From NCBI RefSeq assembly GCF_000003815.2, contig NC_049994.1, forward strand, positions 11,877,376 through 11,941,375: a stretch of DNA of 64,000 nucleotides, in the 5' to 3' direction. Source of the DNA: Branchiostoma floridae (lineage: Eukaryota > Chordata > Leptocardii > Amphioxiformes > Branchiostomatidae). The notes under the pieces were generated by a model, which ran no database searches, had not been told where the DNA came from, and saw nothing but the letters and a program-made list of their open reading frames with translations. The translations under genes were made by a program, and so were the position numbers. Each line of letters begins with the position of its first letter. Positions within the stretch are counted from its first letter, which is position 1. Positions 62,460 through 64,000 of the stretch are shown here, in pieces.

Positions 62460-63829
62460 CTTTTGCCAGGTCTTCTTCATCTAGAGAATGTACAGAGTGA
62501 CGTAGACACGTGTGACGTCAGAACTGCGTCAAAGTTCATTGGAAGTCGATACCGCCACCGTCACTGTTGACTCAGAGATTGTTTTGCTCAGATGCACATG
62601 GCCTCCTTCACCATTTTCACTAAGTAGCCGGATTAAGTGTTCAGAATGTTGGCCCCTTCAAGAAAGGATCCTCAAACTAGTTCGTTCCACTCTTTTAAAG
62701 CATAACACTTGGGGAGGGAAACGAGAGCCTATGAGAGTTGTTGCTTCACGCATTGTCCTGTGATTGGTCCGGCGGCAGCTTGTATACATTTACAGGTATC
62801 GTGATGGAGTTTGATACTTTCACTCAACACTTGTAAATGCTCACCTCGAATTTTCGAAATGCGCAGGTCTCAACTGTGTCATAAACATCAGTATGGTATA
62901 CAACCTTCCATAAGCTCAAACGAACTTTTTGTATTCCATATATATAATGGCTGGCTAGGCTAGCCTCACTGCAGCTATGCGGACTAATGCTTGTGCGTCA
63001 TAGACCAGGTCCAAAGATCCGCTTCCCTGCACTTACATGCCGGATAGGAATTAACCGTGGCGATGGACTATTCTGAAGAAGGATGACAAACACATCTACA
63101 TAAAACCCAAAAGTATATATATATATCATGTGTGTCTTTCCAAGGTCCCCACCAATAGAGACTTTGGGGTCTCTCTTTGACGATAAGGGAGCTATTTTAA
63201 CAGCATACAAAAGATTTCCAATGGAATGTATAATCATTCCCCTCTACTAAAACAGACAAAATATCATTCTGCATAAAGTATTAAACTGCGAATATATAAG
63301 AAATGTAAAAGAAAGCACACCTAACAAACAATGCAGAAATCCTTTGAATAGTTTTATCTGGTCTTATAAACAAGGCCATACTCTTTAACCGTTTATAGAC
63401 GATGAAAAATACGTCAGAACGTTGCCACCATCATAATCTTTAACGCAAACTTAAATATTATTCATGTGGAAGATGGCACACTTAACAGTTTACACAAATC
63501 TATCTTGTCGGCCCCCCAACATGAATAGCAAATACATCATGGAGTTTTGTATGGTGGATAGTTCGGAAACTTCTCCCTCTCCACACAAAAATCTAGCACG
63601 CAATGTCTGACAAAGACTGAGCACTGTGCGGCATGGCGCCTGCTGGCATTGAGACAAACCTTTTATTGACGCAATGCCAGTTACGTAACTGCCAGATGGG
63701 TAATAAATATTGAGAGAAATGTCTGAGAGAAAATGGAACAGCTGCATGAGCCTGAAGACCTTGCTTATGCACATGTTACATCATCGTGTTTCTGGCCAGC
63801 GGTACTTCCTGCCACGCGCGGTGGGAAAG
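62460..63829. other. Intergenic, no gene supported
   Basis: A TATATA run lies at 63114-63127. Short frames have no domains or splice support. Confidence 0.45.
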
Positions 63830-64000
63830 ACTTATTCATTCATACCGTTCTGTTTCTATACTGTGTGAATAAAACATTGTGGTAAGAACTATCGAGTCTA
63901 GCTTTAGAATATAGTGATAAAAGCCAAATATATTGTATAGAGTGTGACTGACCTCTAACGCTTTTGTAATGTTACATTTCTCTATGCTAAGCCTGGTGAT
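63830..64000. repeat. Dispersed 200-bp duplication, copy 2 (cut by window end)
   Basis: Counterpart of 60463-60672, about 3.37 kb away in the same orientation. It reaches the last base of the window (AAGCCTGGTGAT), so the duplicated unit probably continues outside. Confidence 0.75.

Overview
The window looks like intron-rich, compositionally mixed animal nuclear DNA. Genes are split into many short exons with GT-AG introns, intergenic DNA is crowded with short DNA transposons and minisatellites, and there are no operons or bacterial signals. Gene content (tandem ARSB/I/J-type arylsulfatases and a KCTD7-like BTB protein), a tRNA-headed SINE and several inverted-repeat elements fit an invertebrate deuterostome. 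Amphioxus (Branchiostoma) is my best guess, but this is inference and no species-diagnostic sequence was identified.

Layout. 1-16.5 kb: no convincing gene; it holds a 105/108-bp in-frame tandem array (1.69-2.2 kb), a degenerate short array (3.4-3.8 kb), a perfect 20-bp-arm hairpin (7.9 kb), a SINE with target duplication (14.3-14.6 kb) and a 157-bp satellite (15.1-15.7 kb). 16.65-18.55 kb: four 3' exons of a KCTD7-like gene on the minus strand, 5' end not located, with a foldback element in one intron. 20-26.6 kb: transposon relics, a tRNA-like Pol III element and a 1.4-kb array of a 23-bp repeat. 27.09-37.39 kb and 38.09-43.33 kb: two complete minus-strand arylsulfatase genes, head to tail. 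43.5-64 kb: mainly MITEs, a U6-derived retropseudogene, a reverse-transcriptase relic, one weak two-exon gene candidate (56.3-57.1 kb) and a 200-bp duplication at 60.5 and 63.8 kb.

The two arylsulfatases are the main content. I reconstructed 15 coding exons in each, with identical phases and all but one identical length, giving 475 and 476 residues. Both have a signal peptide, the metal-binding Asp pair, the formylglycine site (CSPSR in one, CTPSR in the other) and the other active-site residues. They are secreted or lysosomal sulfatases from a recent tandem duplication that included the promoter and 3' flank. Because the introns are alignable, each paralog serves as an empty-site control for insertions in the other. 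I did not see a novel multi-gene system; the best leads are transposon structures, the in-frame repeat array and two small gene candidates.
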